From assembly GCF_000722695.1 (NCBI RefSeq), contig NZ_JPFU01000015.1, forward strand, positions 1-64,000: a stretch of DNA of 64,000 nucleotides. The letters are read 5' to 3'. The position numbers and the translations under genes are program-made. Of this stretch, positions 9,484 to 20,080 are shown in pieces (the first letter of the stretch is position 1; each line of letters opens with the position of its first letter). Origin of the DNA: Streptococcus mitis (lineage in GTDB: Bacteria > Bacillota > Bacilli > Lactobacillales > Streptococcaceae). The notes beneath the pieces are model-generated. The model did no database searches and was not told the DNA's origin. It was given only the letters and a program-made list of their open reading frames with translations.

Positions 9484-9492
9484 GCCTTCTTT
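9463..9492 (-). terminator. Terminator of the MarR/ABC exporter operon
   Basis: On the minus strand AAAGAAGGC, loop TTGACG, GCCTTCTTT (arms 9484-9492 and 9469-9477), then TTCTGC. It starts 5 bp past the last ABC gene. Confidence 0.75.
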
Positions 9493-9496
9493 TGGT

Positions 9497-11257
9497 TTAT
9501 TCTTCCGCTTCATCTTCTGTAAACTGACTGTTGTAGAGGTCAGCGTAGAAGCCTGCTTGCGCCATTAGCTCCTCATGATTTCCTTGCTCGATGATATTGC
9601 CATCTTTCATGACAAGAATCAAATCAGCATTTCGAATAGTAGACAAGCGATGGGCGATGACAAAGGAAGTTCTTCCCTCCATCAATCGGTCCATGGCTTT
9701 CTGAATCAATTCCTCAGTACGGGTATCAACCGAAGAGGTCGCTTCATCTAGGATTAGGAGTGGCGCATCTTTCAGCAAAGCACGAGCAATGGTCAAGAGT
9801 TGTTTTTGTCCGACAGACAAGGTCACTGTATCGTCCAAGACGGTATCGTAACCATCTGGTAGGGTCATAATAAAGTGGTGAATCCCTACAGCCTTGCTGA
9901 CTTCAATCACGCGCTCATCACTAATCCCCTCTTGGTTATAGATAAGATTGTCGCGAATAGTACCTTCAAAGAGCCAGGTGTCCTGCAAGACCATTGAAAA
10001 GGCATCGTGTACTTCCGAACGCTTCATCTCCTTGGTATCCACACCATCGATACGGATACTTCCCTTATCAATCTCATAGAACTTCATCAAAAGATTGACA
10101 ATGGTTGTCTTACCAGCCCCAGTCGGTCCGACAATGGCAACCTTTTTACCTGCATGAGCAATCGCAGAAAAGTCATGGATAATAGTTCTCTCTGGTGTAT
10201 AACCAAAGGAAACTCGATCAAAGACCACTTGACCTTTCATATCGCTCAATTGTCTTGCTTTATGGGATTCGTCTTCCATCTCCTCTTCAGCTAGAAATTC
10301 AAAGACACGTCCCATAGCTGCGCTAGCCTGCTGCAAACTAGTAATCCCTTGGGCAATTTGTGAAAGAGGCTGAGAAAAGATACGAACGTAGGCCATAAAG
10401 GCAACGATAATCCCAATACTAATCTGCCCATTCAAGGCCAAGGCTGCACCAACGATAATCACCAAGGCATAGCTAAAGTTCCCAATAAACATCATAATCG
10501 GCATCATAATCCCTGAAATAAACTGAGATTTCCAGATACTATCATACAGACGATGGTTTAATTTCGCAAACTCTTCTTTCGTGCTCTCTATAGCATTGTA
10601 ACTGGTCACTACATTATGGCCAGAGTACATTTCTTCCACATAGCCATTGACAGCTGCCAAATCCTGTTGCTGACTCTTAAAGAAGCCCTGGGATTTGCCC
10701 ATAAAGACGGACACGAAAGCAAAACCGATAAGAGTTGAAACAACCGTCACCAAGGCTAAAATCCAGTTCATCCCAAACATGGTCACCAAGACTGCCACGA
10801 CCAGTAAAGTGGATGAAAGAACTGTTCCCAGACTTTGATTGAGGGATTGGGCTGCAGTGTCAACGTCATTAGTCACACGAGACAAGGTATCTCCTTGAGA
10901 ATGTCCATCAAAATACCCCAATGGAAGGCGATTAATTTTCTCTGCAATCGCTCTTCTCAAACGTTCTGAAAAACGTTGAATAGCTGTTGTAAACAGAAAA
11001 GCCTGCAAATAATTTGATAGGAGTCCAATCACATAGATAACGGCCAAAAAACCACCAATGGCCGCAACCGCAGCGACATCCACACTTGTTTCTAGGCCAC
11101 TTGCAATGATATTGGTCATTTCCTTGATACGGGTTGGACCATATACAGTAATGATATTGGATACGATTGTTGCTAGAAAGGCGATTAGAAGGGCAAACTG
11201 GAGACCTGCAAGATAGGGTTTACTCTGTTTCCAGAGAGACAGTTTTTTATTTTCCAT
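9497..11257 (-). CDS. ABC exporter half-transporter, second subunit (catalytic-site Glu intact)
   Basis: 586 residues: an N-terminal six-helix ABC transmembrane domain and a C-terminal ATPase with Walker A GPTGAGKTT, an altered signature LSVGQ, and Walker B ILDEATSS with the catalytic Glu. The partner encoded just upstream has the opposite pattern (normal FSGGQ signature, Asp for the catalytic Glu), so the two should form a heterodimeric exporter with one degenerate site. I placed the start at MENKKLSLWKQ, which overlaps the upstream gene by 11 bp with GAGGAA as ribosome site; an in-frame start 12 codons earlier is less likely. The MarR-ABC-ABC order matches the streptococcal RcrRPQ system linked to stress tolerance and competence; the exported substrate is unknown. 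Confidence 0.9.
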   Translation of the reverse strand: MENKKLSLWKQSKPYLAGLQFALLIAFLATIVSNIITVYGPTRIKEMTNIIASGLETSVDVAAVAAIGGFLAVIYVIGLLSNYLQAFLFTTAIQRFSERLRRAIAEKINRLPLGYFDGHSQGDTLSRVTNDVDTAAQSLNQSLGTVLSSTLLVVAVLVTMFGMNWILALVTVVSTLIGFAFVSVFMGKSQGFFKSQQQDLAAVNGYVEEMYSGHNVVTSYNAIESTKEEFAKLNHRLYDSIWKSQFISGIMMPIMMFIGNFSYALVIIVGAALALNGQISIGIIVAFMAYVRIFSQPLSQIAQGITSLQQASAAMGRVFEFLAEEEMEDESHKARQLSDMKGQVVFDRVSFGYTPERTIIHDFSAIAHAGKKVAIVGPTGAGKTTIVNLLMKFYEIDKGSIRIDGVDTKEMKRSEVHDAFSMVLQDTWLFEGTIRDNLIYNQEGISDERVIEVSKAVGIHHFIMTLPDGYDTVLDDTVTLSVGQKQLLTIARALLKDAPLLILDEATSSVDTRTEELIQKAMDRLMEGRTSFVIAHRLSTIRNADLILVMKDGNIIEQGNHEELMAQAGFYADLYNSQFTEDEAEE

Positions 11258-13016
11258 GTTCCAATTCCTCTTTCGATAGTTGTGAATAGGCAATTTCTTG
11301 GTAAACTTCGTTATTAGCTAGAAGTTCCTTGTGGGTGCCTTGCCCCACGACTTTTCCTTGATCCAAGACCAAAATCAAATCTGCATCCATAATCGTTGAA
11401 ATACGCTGTGCAACAATGAGCTTGGTCATAGACTTGGTTTTCTCTGCTAGCTCTTGGCGTAGGACACGGTCTGTCTTGTAGTCCAAGGCTGAGAAGGAGT
11501 CATCAAAGATGAGGATTTCTGGCTTCCGAGCCAAGGCACGAGCAATGGCCAGACGTTGTCTTTGACCACCTGAGAAGTTGGTTCCTCCTTGGGCCACTTC
11601 TGACTCTAAGCCCGCTTCCTTGTCTTCGATAAAGTTCTTAGACTGGGCCAATTCCAAAGCCTGCCACATAGCCTGCTCACTAAGCGGTGTTTCTTGACTC
11701 TGTCCAAAGTCTAGATTGCCCTTGACATCACCTGAAAAGAGAACCGCTTTCTGAGGAATATAACCAACCTTGTTGCGCAAATCTTCTAAGGCATAGTCTT
11801 GAACATTGACACCATCTACCAGAATTTCTCCGTCTGACACATCGTAGAATCGTGGAATCAGATTGACCAGAGTTGATTTACCTGAACCCGTTGACCCAAT
11901 AAAGGCCACTGTTTGACCAGCTTCTGCTCTAAAGCTAACATGCTCGATAACTGCCTCCGAATTTGCCGCATAGCGGAAGGTCACATCTTTAAATTCGACC
12001 TGACCTTTGAGATTTTCATCAGCCAGCTGCACTTGAGCAGAGTTTTGGATAGAAGAATGCAAATCTAAAACTTGATTAATCCGCTTAGCAGAGACCATAG
12101 TTCGGGGAAGAACGATGAAGAGTGCTCCCATGAGAAGGAAGCCCATGACAACCTGCATAGCATAAGACATGAAAACAATCATGTCACTAAAGAGAGGCAG
12201 ACGCGCTATCGGAGCAGCGTCGTTAATCACATAGGCCCCAATCCAGTAAATCGCCACACTCAAACCACTTGAAATCCCCATCATGATAGGGTTCAAAATA
12301 GCCATAAGACGGTTGACAAACAAATTCAAGCGTGTCAATTCATCATTTGCTGATGCAAATTTTTCATTTTGGTATTCTTCAGCATTGTAGGCGCGAACGA
12401 CACGAATACCTGTTAAACTCTCACGAGTGATACTGTTCAATTTATCAGTCAGCCCCTGAATCAAGGACTGTTTTGGAAAGGCTAGCGTCATCAAAACAGT
12501 CGTCATCAAGACGTTGACAATCACTGCCACAAGTACGGCCCAGAGCCAGTATTCTGAATGGCCTAAAATCTTCCCGATAGCCCAGATAGCCATAATTGGA
12601 CCACGTGTTACCACTTGCAAGCCCATGGTAATCAACATCTGAACTTGAGTAATGTCATTGGTGGTACGAGTTAAAAGACTGGGAATAGAGAATTTCTTAA
12701 TCTCTGTCTGCGAGTAATCCAAAACTCGGTTAAAAATATCACTTCTCAGCCTACTAGTATAAGAAGCCGCCACTCGGGATGCAAAAAATCCAACTGCAAC
12801 TACGGACAAGAAGGCAAGAAAGGACATTCCGACCATCATGCTTGCCGGCTGCCACAACTCATCTAAATTAGTTCCTTGACTACCTAGCAAATCCGTAATT
12901 TTCGAGATATAGGTCGGCACTTCCAACTCTAGATAGACCGAAAAGCAAGTAAAGAGAATGGCTAGTAAAATCATCCCCCATTCTTTTCTACTAATTCGTT
13001 TGGCTAATTTCTTCAT
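11247..13016 (-). CDS. ABC exporter half-transporter, first subunit (degenerate Walker B)
   Basis: 589 residues: six membrane helices (residues ~1-320), then an ATPase with Walker A GSTGSGKST, signature FSGGQRQRL, and Walker B ILIFDDSFSALD, where Asp replaces the catalytic Glu. This substitution typifies the degenerate site of heterodimeric ABC exporters such as TM287/288 or BmrCD. The ribosome site GGAGGAGAG lies inside the end of the marR gene, and the two genes overlap by 26 bp, so the three genes are translationally coupled. It resembles RcrP of the RcrRPQ arrangement, but I did not assign the symbol. Confidence 0.9.
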   Translation of the reverse strand: MKKLAKRISRKEWGMILLAILFTCFSVYLELEVPTYISKITDLLGSQGTNLDELWQPASMMVGMSFLAFLSVVAVGFFASRVAASYTSRLRSDIFNRVLDYSQTEIKKFSIPSLLTRTTNDITQVQMLITMGLQVVTRGPIMAIWAIGKILGHSEYWLWAVLVAVIVNVLMTTVLMTLAFPKQSLIQGLTDKLNSITRESLTGIRVVRAYNAEEYQNEKFASANDELTRLNLFVNRLMAILNPIMMGISSGLSVAIYWIGAYVINDAAPIARLPLFSDMIVFMSYAMQVVMGFLLMGALFIVLPRTMVSAKRINQVLDLHSSIQNSAQVQLADENLKGQVEFKDVTFRYAANSEAVIEHVSFRAEAGQTVAFIGSTGSGKSTLVNLIPRFYDVSDGEILVDGVNVQDYALEDLRNKVGYIPQKAVLFSGDVKGNLDFGQSQETPLSEQAMWQALELAQSKNFIEDKEAGLESEVAQGGTNFSGGQRQRLAIARALARKPEILIFDDSFSALDYKTDRVLRQELAEKTKSMTKLIVAQRISTIMDADLILVLDQGKVVGQGTHKELLANNEVYQEIAYSQLSKEELEHGK

Positions 13017-13461
13017 TCTCTCCTCCTATTCCCTTGATATTTGCCTGTAGTTGACCGAGAACTTTCTCAAAAATCAGTAATTCATCTTCATCAATGTCTT
13101 CCATCAACTGCTTGTCTATTCGTTCAAAAAAAGCCTTAACCTGCTTCATTTGAGAACGTGCTTTGTCCGTCAAACGAACAAATTTTGCCCGCTTATCGCT
13201 AGGACTCGCCTCCAATTCCACTAAACCATTTTGCACCATACGCTTGACCAAATTACTAGCAACAGACTTGGTAATATTGAGTTCCTGCTCGATATCTTTA
13301 ATCAAGACCAAGTTTTGGTTTTCCTCACGGCTATCCAAAAAACGTACAACCTGACCTTGTGGTCCACCCATAAATTCAATGCCACAACGCTTAGCTTCCT
13401 TTTGCACCATCAGATGAATCTGATGACCAAAACGCTTAAAGACTAACATCGGTTTATCCAT
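12991..13461 (-). CDS. MarR-family repressor of the ABC exporter operon
   Basis: 156 residues with a winged-helix MarR core: LIKDIEQELNITKSVASNLVKRMVQNGLVELEASPSD covers the recognition helix and wing, with the D.R..... wing tip at SDKRAKFVRL. It contains one Cys (KRCGIEF near residue 26), which could be redox sensitive; that is inference. It heads the operon with two ABC half-transporters. Three copies of a 16 bp palindrome flank its promoter, a layout expected for tight autorepression. The organisation resembles rcrR of S. mutans. Confidence 0.9.
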   Translation of the reverse strand: MDKPMLVFKRFGHQIHLMVQKEAKRCGIEFMGGPQGQVVRFLDSREENQNLVLIKDIEQELNITKSVASNLVKRMVQNGLVELEASPSDKRAKFVRLTDKARSQMKQVKAFFERIDKQLMEDIDEDELLIFEKVLGQLQANIKGIGGENEEISQTN

Positions 13462-13488
13462 ACTAACTCCTTTCTAACTATCACATTT

Positions 13489-13575
13489 AGTTCTCCTAGG
13501 AACTAAATAAGTTTTCATGAGAACTATTTTACTACTTTGAAAAGAGATGTCAAGAAAAAAGTTTCCTAGAGAACT
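13489..13575. promoter_or_regulatory. Three MarR-type operators
   Basis: Three 16 bp palindromes fit AGTTYYCNNRRGAACT: 13489-13504 (inside a TTTAGTTC/GAACTAAA inverted repeat), 13510-13525 and 13560-13575. Centre spacings are 21 and 50 bp, about two and five helical turns. They lie downstream of, next to and upstream of the marR promoter. Confidence 0.75.
13526..13553 (-). promoter_or_regulatory. Promoter of the marR-ABC-ABC operon
   Basis: On the minus strand: -35 TTGACA (13548-13553), 16 bp spacer, -10 TAAAAT (13526-13531). The middle operator abuts the -10 and the distal operator lies 6 bp upstream of the -35. Confidence 0.75.
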
Positions 13576-13587
13576 ATTTTCTTGATT

Positions 13588-13620
13588 GAAAAAATCCCAA
13601 GTGAGTTTTTCACTTAGGAT
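13588..13620 (-). terminator. Terminator of yebC
   Basis: On the minus strand ATCCTAAGTGA, loop AAAAC, TCACTTGGGAT (one G-U pair), then TTTTTC. Confidence 0.75.
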
Positions 13621-13638
13621 CATGTTTTTTAGGTTAAA

Positions 13639-14355
13639 TTAGAATCCGTCTACGTTTGTGTAGATCTTTTGCACATCTTCGTCGTCTTCAAGAACGCTGT
13701 ACAGTTTTTCAAAGGTTTCAAGGTCATCGCCTGACAATTCCACTTCTGACTGAGGAATCATTTCCAATTCAGTCACTTGGAATTCTTCAATACCAGACTC
13801 ACGAAGGGCAACGATAGCCTTGTGAAGGTCAGTTGGCGCTGTGTAAACAGTGATTGTTCCTTCTTCTGCTTCCACATCGTCCACATCCACATCTGCTTCT
13901 AGCAATTGCTCAAAGACCGCGTCCGCATCTTCACCTGCAAATACAATAACACCCTTGTTATCGAAGAGGTATGAAACCGAACCTGAAGCGCCCATGTTGC
14001 CGCCATTTTTACCAAAAGCTGCACGAACATTAGCCGCTGTACGGTTGACATTTGAAGTCAAAGTATCCACGATCAACATAGAACCATTTGGTCCAAAACC
14101 TTCGTAACGTCCTTCTGTAAAAGTTTCGTCTGTGTTTCCTTTAGCCTTGTCCAAAGCCTTATCGATAACGTGTTTTGGCACTTGGGCTTGTTTAGCACGG
14201 TCGATAACGAACTTCAAGGCAGTGTTTGATTCTGGGTCTGGATCACCTTTTTTAGCTGCTACATAGATTTCTACACCAAATTTTGCATATACTTTAGAGT
14301 TAGCTCCATCTTTAGCCGTTTTCTTGGCTACGATATTGGCCCATTTACGTCCCAT
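13639..14355 (-). CDS. yebC: YebC/PmpR/TACO1-family regulatory protein
   Basis: 238 residues beginning [27 protein letters not shown], the conserved first domain of the family. Members have been described as transcription regulators and, more recently, as factors that help ribosomes through difficult stretches such as polyproline. The three-domain, cytoplasmic plan and length are standard for Firmicutes. It is monocistronic, with an extended -10 promoter (TGT-TATAAT, -10 at 14391-14396) and its own terminator. The last residues ([18 protein letters not shown]) are the usual acidic end. Confidence 0.93.
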   Translation of the reverse strand: MGRKWANIVAKKTAKDGANSKVYAKFGVEIYVAAKKGDPDPESNTALKFVIDRAKQAQVPKHVIDKALDKAKGNTDETFTEGRYEGFGPNGSMLIVDTLTSNVNRTAANVRAAFGKNGGNMGASGSVSYLFDNKGVIVFAGEDADAVFEQLLEADVDVDDVEAEEGTITVYTAPTDLHKAIVALRESGIEEFQVTELEMIPQSEVELSGDDLETFEKLYSVLEDDEDVQKIYTNVDGF

Positions 14356-14390
14356 TAGGAATCTCCTTTTTTCACATTTTAATCTTTCTT

Positions 14391-14399
14391 ATTATAACA
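14391..14399 (-). promoter_or_regulatory. Extended -10 promoter of yebC
   Basis: On the minus strand TGT-TATAAT, with TATAAT at 14391-14396. The -35 is weak. The GGAG ribosome site follows about 30 nt downstream. Confidence 0.6.
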
Positions 14400-14451
14400 C
14401 AAGTTTTTTCGATTTTCACTAGAGGAAATGGATTTTATTCAGCAAATCGAG

Positions 14452-15822
14452 CTAGGATGACACTTTTATTGCCAAGATAGCCTTACCTTCTTTTATCAAG
14501 GGGTGACGGAACAGTGAGAAGTACAGTTGAACTGTCATGGCAACCCAGATAAGGGGTTCACAAAGGATAACTCCCCTATAGCCCGCCCAAGGGATAATCA
14601 AGACTACAAAAGCGATTTTCCCGATTAGTTCTATAAAGCTAGAAACCAGCGGAAGGACTTTTTTCCCCAAACCCTGCAAACAATTGCGATAAATCAACAA
14701 GAGACTCAAAATAGGATAAAAGGCTGAGCTGATTTGCAGATAGAGACTACCATTTTCTACCAGGTATCCATCCGTCGAACTGGCCAAGAAGGAAACCAAG
14801 GTGGGACTGGCAAAAAAGAGGAAGACACAAACAAAAACTGCCCAGGACATGCTTAAACGACTGCCGATTCGAAGGCCTTGAACAATGCGGTTTGGTCGCT
14901 TGGCACCAAGATTCTGCGAAGCAAAGGTCGTCATCGAGGCAGAAATAGCGGTCATAGGAAGAAGGGCAAAGGCCATAATGCGTCGAGCCGCCGTCTGGGC
15001 ACTGATAATTACGGCACCAAAGGTATTAACAGAAGACTGTAAAATCACACTACCGATGGACACAATGGAACTCATCAAGCCCATAGCCAAACCTTGCTCC
15101 AAGAGATCAGCGTATAAGGCCTTATTCCATTTGAAATGCTTAAACTGAGGCAAAAGTTCTGGCACCCTCTTACGAATATAGTAAAAGCAGAGAACCGCTG
15201 ATAAGCCTTGCGAAATAATAGTAGCAAGGCCCGCAGATTGGACTCCCAGATGCAGTTGCGTAATGAAATAGAGATCCAGAACCACATTGACCAAGGCAGA
15301 GAAAATCAGAAAGCCAAGGGCTGCTAGACTGTCCCCAATAGACCGCAACAAACCTGCAAAGAGGTTATAGGCAAAGCTGACACCAACACAAGTCACAATC
15401 ATAGAAATATATTGATAGGACTGAGGGAGGATTTCAGCAGGGGTATCTAGGTATTGCAAGAGAGGATACAAACCAAGAAAGCCCAACAACATAATCACAA
15501 CACTCAAAAGAGCACCTAAAATCCAGGTGGCTGCTACCGCTTCCTTGATTTTAGTAAAATTTCGAGCCCCATAATAACGGGCAATGACAATCCCCATCCC
15601 ATTACCAACACCAAGTGTAAAGCCTATAATCAAGTCAAAAATGGCAGTTGTTGCCCCAACCGCAGCCAAAGAATCTTGTCCAAGAAAACGTCCAACAATC
15701 AAGACATCAGCAGTGTTATAGAGCTGTTGGAAAATATTGGACAGCAAGATTGGGAAGGCAAAACTCACAAGCGAGGGAAGAATAGGACCATGAATCAGGT
15801 CCACTGTTCGTTTTTTATTCAT
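14452..15822 (-). CDS. dinF: MATE-family efflux protein DinF
   Basis: 456 residues with twelve predicted membrane segments and a typical MATE beginning (LPSLVSFAFPILLSNIFQQLYNTADVLIVGRF). MATE proteins export organic cations or oxidised compounds using Na+ or H+ gradients. In streptococci dinF lies directly downstream of recA and is induced with it during competence. Here recA ends 114 bp upstream with a hairpin between, so dinF may be expressed partly by read-through. In pneumococcus lytA normally follows dinF; here the next gene is yebC. Confidence 0.92.
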   Translation of the reverse strand: MNKKRTVDLIHGPILPSLVSFAFPILLSNIFQQLYNTADVLIVGRFLGQDSLAAVGATTAIFDLIIGFTLGVGNGMGIVIARYYGARNFTKIKEAVAATWILGALLSVVIMLLGFLGLYPLLQYLDTPAEILPQSYQYISMIVTCVGVSFAYNLFAGLLRSIGDSLAALGFLIFSALVNVVLDLYFITQLHLGVQSAGLATIISQGLSAVLCFYYIRKRVPELLPQFKHFKWNKALYADLLEQGLAMGLMSSIVSIGSVILQSSVNTFGAVIISAQTAARRIMAFALLPMTAISASMTTFASQNLGAKRPNRIVQGLRIGSRLSMSWAVFVCVFLFFASPTLVSFLASSTDGYLVENGSLYLQISSAFYPILSLLLIYRNCLQGLGKKVLPLVSSFIELIGKIAFVVLIIPWAGYRGVILCEPLIWVAMTVQLYFSLFRHPLIKEGKAILAIKVSS

Positions 15823-15901
15823 AAGGCTATTATATCAGCTTTCTAGAGGAGCGACAAGAAACAGAAAACTATGCGCGAGCTGAAAACCAGAACTAGGCAA
15901 C

Positions 15902-15928
15902 GAAAAAGCAGTGGATTTCTCCACTACT
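15902..15928 (-). terminator. Hairpin between recA and dinF
   Basis: On the minus strand AGTAGTGGA, loop GAAA, TCCACTGCT (one mismatch), then TTTTCG. A moderate terminator that may let some recA transcripts reach dinF. Confidence 0.6.
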
Positions 15929-15936
15929 TTAACAGC

Positions 15937-17102
<1,166 letters not shown>

Positions 17103-17156
17103 TCTATTCTCCTACATTCTAATGGTCCTCAGACCTATCTACTATTATATCAAAAG

Positions 17157-18413
17157 TTAGTCACTTAATAAAGCCTTGCGAACTAGGTTAAAGGCATGCA
17201 TAACCGCAATATGACGTACGTCTGCTCGACTTCTGCCTCCAATATTTACCTTGATGACTTCAGTTCCATGCTCTTGAGCCAAGCCTATGAAGACTGTCCC
17301 AGCTGGGTGCCCTTCTAGGCTATCTGGTCCTGCTACTCCAGTCAAACTAATACCAAAATCAGACTGGGTCTTGCTTCGTGCCTGCTCGGCCATCTTTTGA
17401 GCTGTAAATGCAGACACCACACCATATTCTTCCAAATCCTTGACAGGAATATCCAACATCTTTGATTTTTCCTCCAGGCTATAGGTCACGAAACCACCCT
17501 TAAATATACTTGAAGCTCCTGAAAAATCCGCCACAGTAGCTTGGAAAAGCCCTGCCGTCAAACTCTCTGCAGCCGTGATAGTTTTCCCTTGTTTTTTCAG
17601 TTCTTCTACCACAATGCTAGCCAAGCTAGCCTCCTCTCCATAACCATAACAGAGGTCTCGTAAAGAAATTCCTTCGAAAGTCTGGTGGTCCAAGATTTGA
17701 TTTTCCAAGATATCCAGCGCTTGATTCGCCTCTTCTTGACTGCTAGCCTTTGTTGATAGACGCAGAGTGACTTCTCCTGTCTTAGCATAAGGTGCTAAGG
17801 TCGGATCTGTTTGATTGTCAATCAAATCAGCCAAAATGGTCACCAACTGACTTTCGCCAATTCCAAAGAAACGAAGAACTCGGGAATACAGCTTGCTCCC
17901 TGTCATCAACTTGGGTAGAAGTTGGTTTAAGACCATGGGTTTCAATTCACTGGGTGGACCAGGAAGGACGACATAGGTCACTCCGTCTACTTCTAAAATT
18001 CCTCCCACAGCCAGTCCTGTTTCGTTTGGTAGTGGAGTCGCTCCTTCTACAATTTGAGCTTGCCTTTCGTTATTCGGTGTTCGGGCATAGTCTGGTCTCT
18101 GGGCAAAAAAGACATCCAACTTCGCCTGCGCCTGAGGATCGAAGACTAATTCTTTCCCTAAGAATTTAGCTAGAGTTTGTTTGGTTAAGTCATCCTCAGT
18201 CGGTCCCAAACCACCTGTCAAAATCACCAGACTACTACGTTGACTGGCAATCTCAAGCAAAGACAAGAGACGAGCTTCATTGTCTCCTACAGCCGTCTGA
18301 AAATATACGTCTACTCCAATTTCTGCTAGTTTTTCCGATAAAAACTGGGCATTGGTGTTGACAATCTGTCCTGTCAAAATCTCTGTTCCAACAGCAATGA
18401 TTTCTGCTTTCAT
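17157..18413 (-). CDS. cinA: Competence-induced protein CinA
   Basis: 418 residues in two domains: an N-terminal molybdopterin-binding-like (COG1058, ADP-ribose pyrophosphatase type) domain beginning [20 protein letters not shown], and a C-terminal CinA/PncC nicotinamide-nucleotide amidase domain ([21 protein letters not shown] near residue 280). The family acts in NAD-derived nucleotide salvage. In streptococci cinA is the first gene of the late competence cinA-recA-dinF operon, and CinA helps bring RecA to the membrane. A perfect ComX box lies 18 bp upstream of the start. The gap to the recA start is 54 bp. Confidence 0.95.
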   Translation of the reverse strand: MKAEIIAVGTEILTGQIVNTNAQFLSEKLAEIGVDVYFQTAVGDNEARLLSLLEIASQRSSLVILTGGLGPTEDDLTKQTLAKFLGKELVFDPQAQAKLDVFFAQRPDYARTPNNERQAQIVEGATPLPNETGLAVGGILEVDGVTYVVLPGPPSELKPMVLNQLLPKLMTGSKLYSRVLRFFGIGESQLVTILADLIDNQTDPTLAPYAKTGEVTLRLSTKASSQEEANQALDILENQILDHQTFEGISLRDLCYGYGEEASLASIVVEELKKQGKTITAAESLTAGLFQATVADFSGASSIFKGGFVTYSLEEKSKMLDIPVKDLEEYGVVSAFTAQKMAEQARSKTQSDFGISLTGVAGPDSLEGHPAGTVFIGLAQEHGTEVIKVNIGGRSRADVRHIAVMHAFNLVRKALLSD

Positions 18414-18430
18414 GTTTCCTCCTACCTATC

Positions 18431-18438
18431 TATTCGTA
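18431..18438 (-). promoter_or_regulatory. ComX (SigX) cin box of cinA-recA
   Basis: TACGAATA on the minus strand, a perfect match to the streptococcal cin box/combox, with the usual T-rich upstream flank. It ends 17 bp before the cinA ATG, so the ComX transcript has a very short leader. Confidence 0.88.
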
Positions 18439-18446
18439 TTTTTTTG

Positions 18447-18474
18447 AAAAAATCGCAGGAAATTTCCCACGATT
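18447..18474 (-). terminator. Terminator of lytR
   Basis: AATCG (18451-18455) and CGATT (18470-18474) flank a self-complementary GGAAATTTCC, followed on the minus strand by TTTTC. It insulates the cin box from the upstream operon. Confidence 0.6.
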
Positions 18475-18501
18475 GATTTTTTATTTGTATCAAAAAACAA
18501 A

Positions 18502-19554
18502 CTATTCTACTTCATTTGTTACAAAGACGCTTTGTTGTTGATTATCCCCATTATCAACAGGCACCCGTCCAAACAAATCTTCAAATAAGACAACATTTGT
18601 TTCAAGCTGAGTGACTTCTTCTTGTCCCAAAGAACGTCGCAATATATTCTGCATTTCCAACATATGCTCTCTAGAAACAATCTGGTAAGAAATACCTTGC
18701 AACATCTCTCCCTCACCCTTCAACTGTTGTGATTCAATGGTTTTAAATGAATCTTTATAACCCAACAAGTTCGGAATACTTTTTGCAGATAAATCAATAT
18801 TAGTCTGCATATTGGTACTTAGAGCTTTTAAGATAGACTGATAGTGACTGACACTATCCAAACTAAGAACTTTTTCAACAACTTTTTGAATGACTTCACG
18901 CTGACGCTTCTGACGCCCGTAGTCTCCTTCTGGATCTTGATATCGCATGCGTGAATAAACAAGCGCTTCCTCTCCATTTATTTTCTGTTCTCCAACGCCA
19001 ATAGAAATGGTGTTAAATTCTTCTTGGTCACTGATAGAAATCGGGGAACCTAGCGTGTTATTGACGGTAATGCCACCTACTGCATCGACTAATTGTTGCA
19101 ATCCTTGCATGTTGACCATAATATAGCGATCGATATGGATATTCATCATCTGTTGAATCGTTGAAATAGCTAGTTCCGCACCACCACCAGCATAGGCAGC
19201 GTTTAACTTCGCTTCTTCAATACGACCATCTTTATGTTGAATTTTAGTCAGGATATCACGTTCCAAACTTAACATCATGGTCTTCTTTGTGTGAGGATTG
19301 ACGGTCAGCAAAATCATACTGTCACTATTTCCAGCCCACTGATCCGTACGTTCCACATTCCCAGTATCAACTCCCATCAACAGAATGGTCATGGGTTCAG
19401 TTGCTTCGATAACCTTGGTTTCTTCCCCAATCTTTTTATAGGTTTTTGATAAGGTTTGTGTACCTTGCTGATAAATGGTATAAGCAAAGACACCCACACC
19501 CAAAACTGTCACAGCTAGAAAAGCTAGCACCATTCCAATAATTTTTTTAACCAT
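18502..19554 (-). CDS. lytR: LytR-CpsA-Psr (LCP) family cell wall glycopolymer ligase
   Basis: 350 residues: a short cytoplasmic start, one membrane anchor at about 4-24, and an extracellular LCP domain (TILLMGVDTGN, NSDSMILLTVNP, and the conserved Arg- and Asp-rich LSLERDILTKI and RMRYQDPEGDYGRQKRQREVI segments). LCP enzymes transfer teichoic acid or capsule polymers from the lipid carrier to peptidoglycan. The gene follows tsaE and a GNAT gene and precedes cinA, the order known in pneumococcus as I remember it. Its start is 7 bp past the GNAT stop, so the three genes form one operon. Confidence 0.9.
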   Translation of the reverse strand: MVKKIIGMVLAFLAVTVLGVGVFAYTIYQQGTQTLSKTYKKIGEETKVIEATEPMTILLMGVDTGNVERTDQWAGNSDSMILLTVNPHTKKTMMLSLERDILTKIQHKDGRIEEAKLNAAYAGGGAELAISTIQQMMNIHIDRYIMVNMQGLQQLVDAVGGITVNNTLGSPISISDQEEFNTISIGVGEQKINGEEALVYSRMRYQDPEGDYGRQKRQREVIQKVVEKVLSLDSVSHYQSILKALSTNMQTNIDLSAKSIPNLLGYKDSFKTIESQQLKGEGEMLQGISYQIVSREHMLEMQNILRRSLGQEEVTQLETNVVLFEDLFGRVPVDNGDNQQQSVFVTNEVE

Positions 19555-19561
19555 ATTTCTA

Positions 19562-20080
19562 CTAATCTATCAGTTTACCCATCAAGTAAACATCAATAAA
19601 TTTCCCTTCTTCTATATATGCCCCACGCTCTTGGCGACCTTCAATTACAAAGCCATGCTTTTGATAAAGATGGACTGCAGCTTGATTACGAGTTTGGACA
19701 GTCAGTTGGAGACGACGCAGAATGCCACTTGCTTGTGCCCACTCTATCGCTTCTTCTAGCAAAAAACTTCCCAATCCATTATTCCAACATCTTTTTCCAA
19801 TCACAATGAAGAGATCTCCAATATGGCGAACTCTCTGGCGCTGGTCAGCCGTAATATTTACAATACCAGCAATTTTATCATTCAGTAAGGCCAGTAAAGT
19901 GATTTGATTTTCCGAGTGAGCCTGTTTATCCAAAAATAACTCCATCTCAGTATCTGTCATCAAAATACCATCCCTGTCTAGACTGGTAAAGTCTGTTTCT
20001 ACACTGACACGATTTAAAAATGATACTAAGGCAGCTGCATCTTTAGGCTCTGCTTCTCTAATGAGCAACTCATACTCCAT
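19562..20080 (-). CDS. GNAT-family N-acetyltransferase
   Basis: 172 residues with the GNAT core: the acetyl-CoA binding loop lies around GKRCWNNGLGSFLLEEAI (Q/R-x-x-G-x-G/A type, here WNNGLG), followed by LQLTVQTRNQAAVHLYQKHGF, a typical motif B. The substrate is unknown. It overlaps the end of tsaE by 11 bp and precedes lytR by 7 bp, so it belongs to the tsaE-GNAT-lytR operon. It is longer than RimI and lacks RimI's specific signature, so I did not name it. Confidence 0.85.
   Translation of the reverse strand: MEYELLIREAEPKDAAALVSFLNRVSVETDFTSLDRDGILMTDTEMELFLDKQAHSENQITLLALLNDKIAGIVNITADQRQRVRHIGDLFIVIGKRCWNNGLGSFLLEEAIEWAQASGILRRLQLTVQTRNQAAVHLYQKHGFVIEGRQERGAYIEEGKFIDVYLMGKLID

Noticed and set aside
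15172..15179. TACGAATA, a perfect cin box sequence on the plus strand
   Set aside because: It is inside the dinF coding region, antisense, with no gene positioned to use it.
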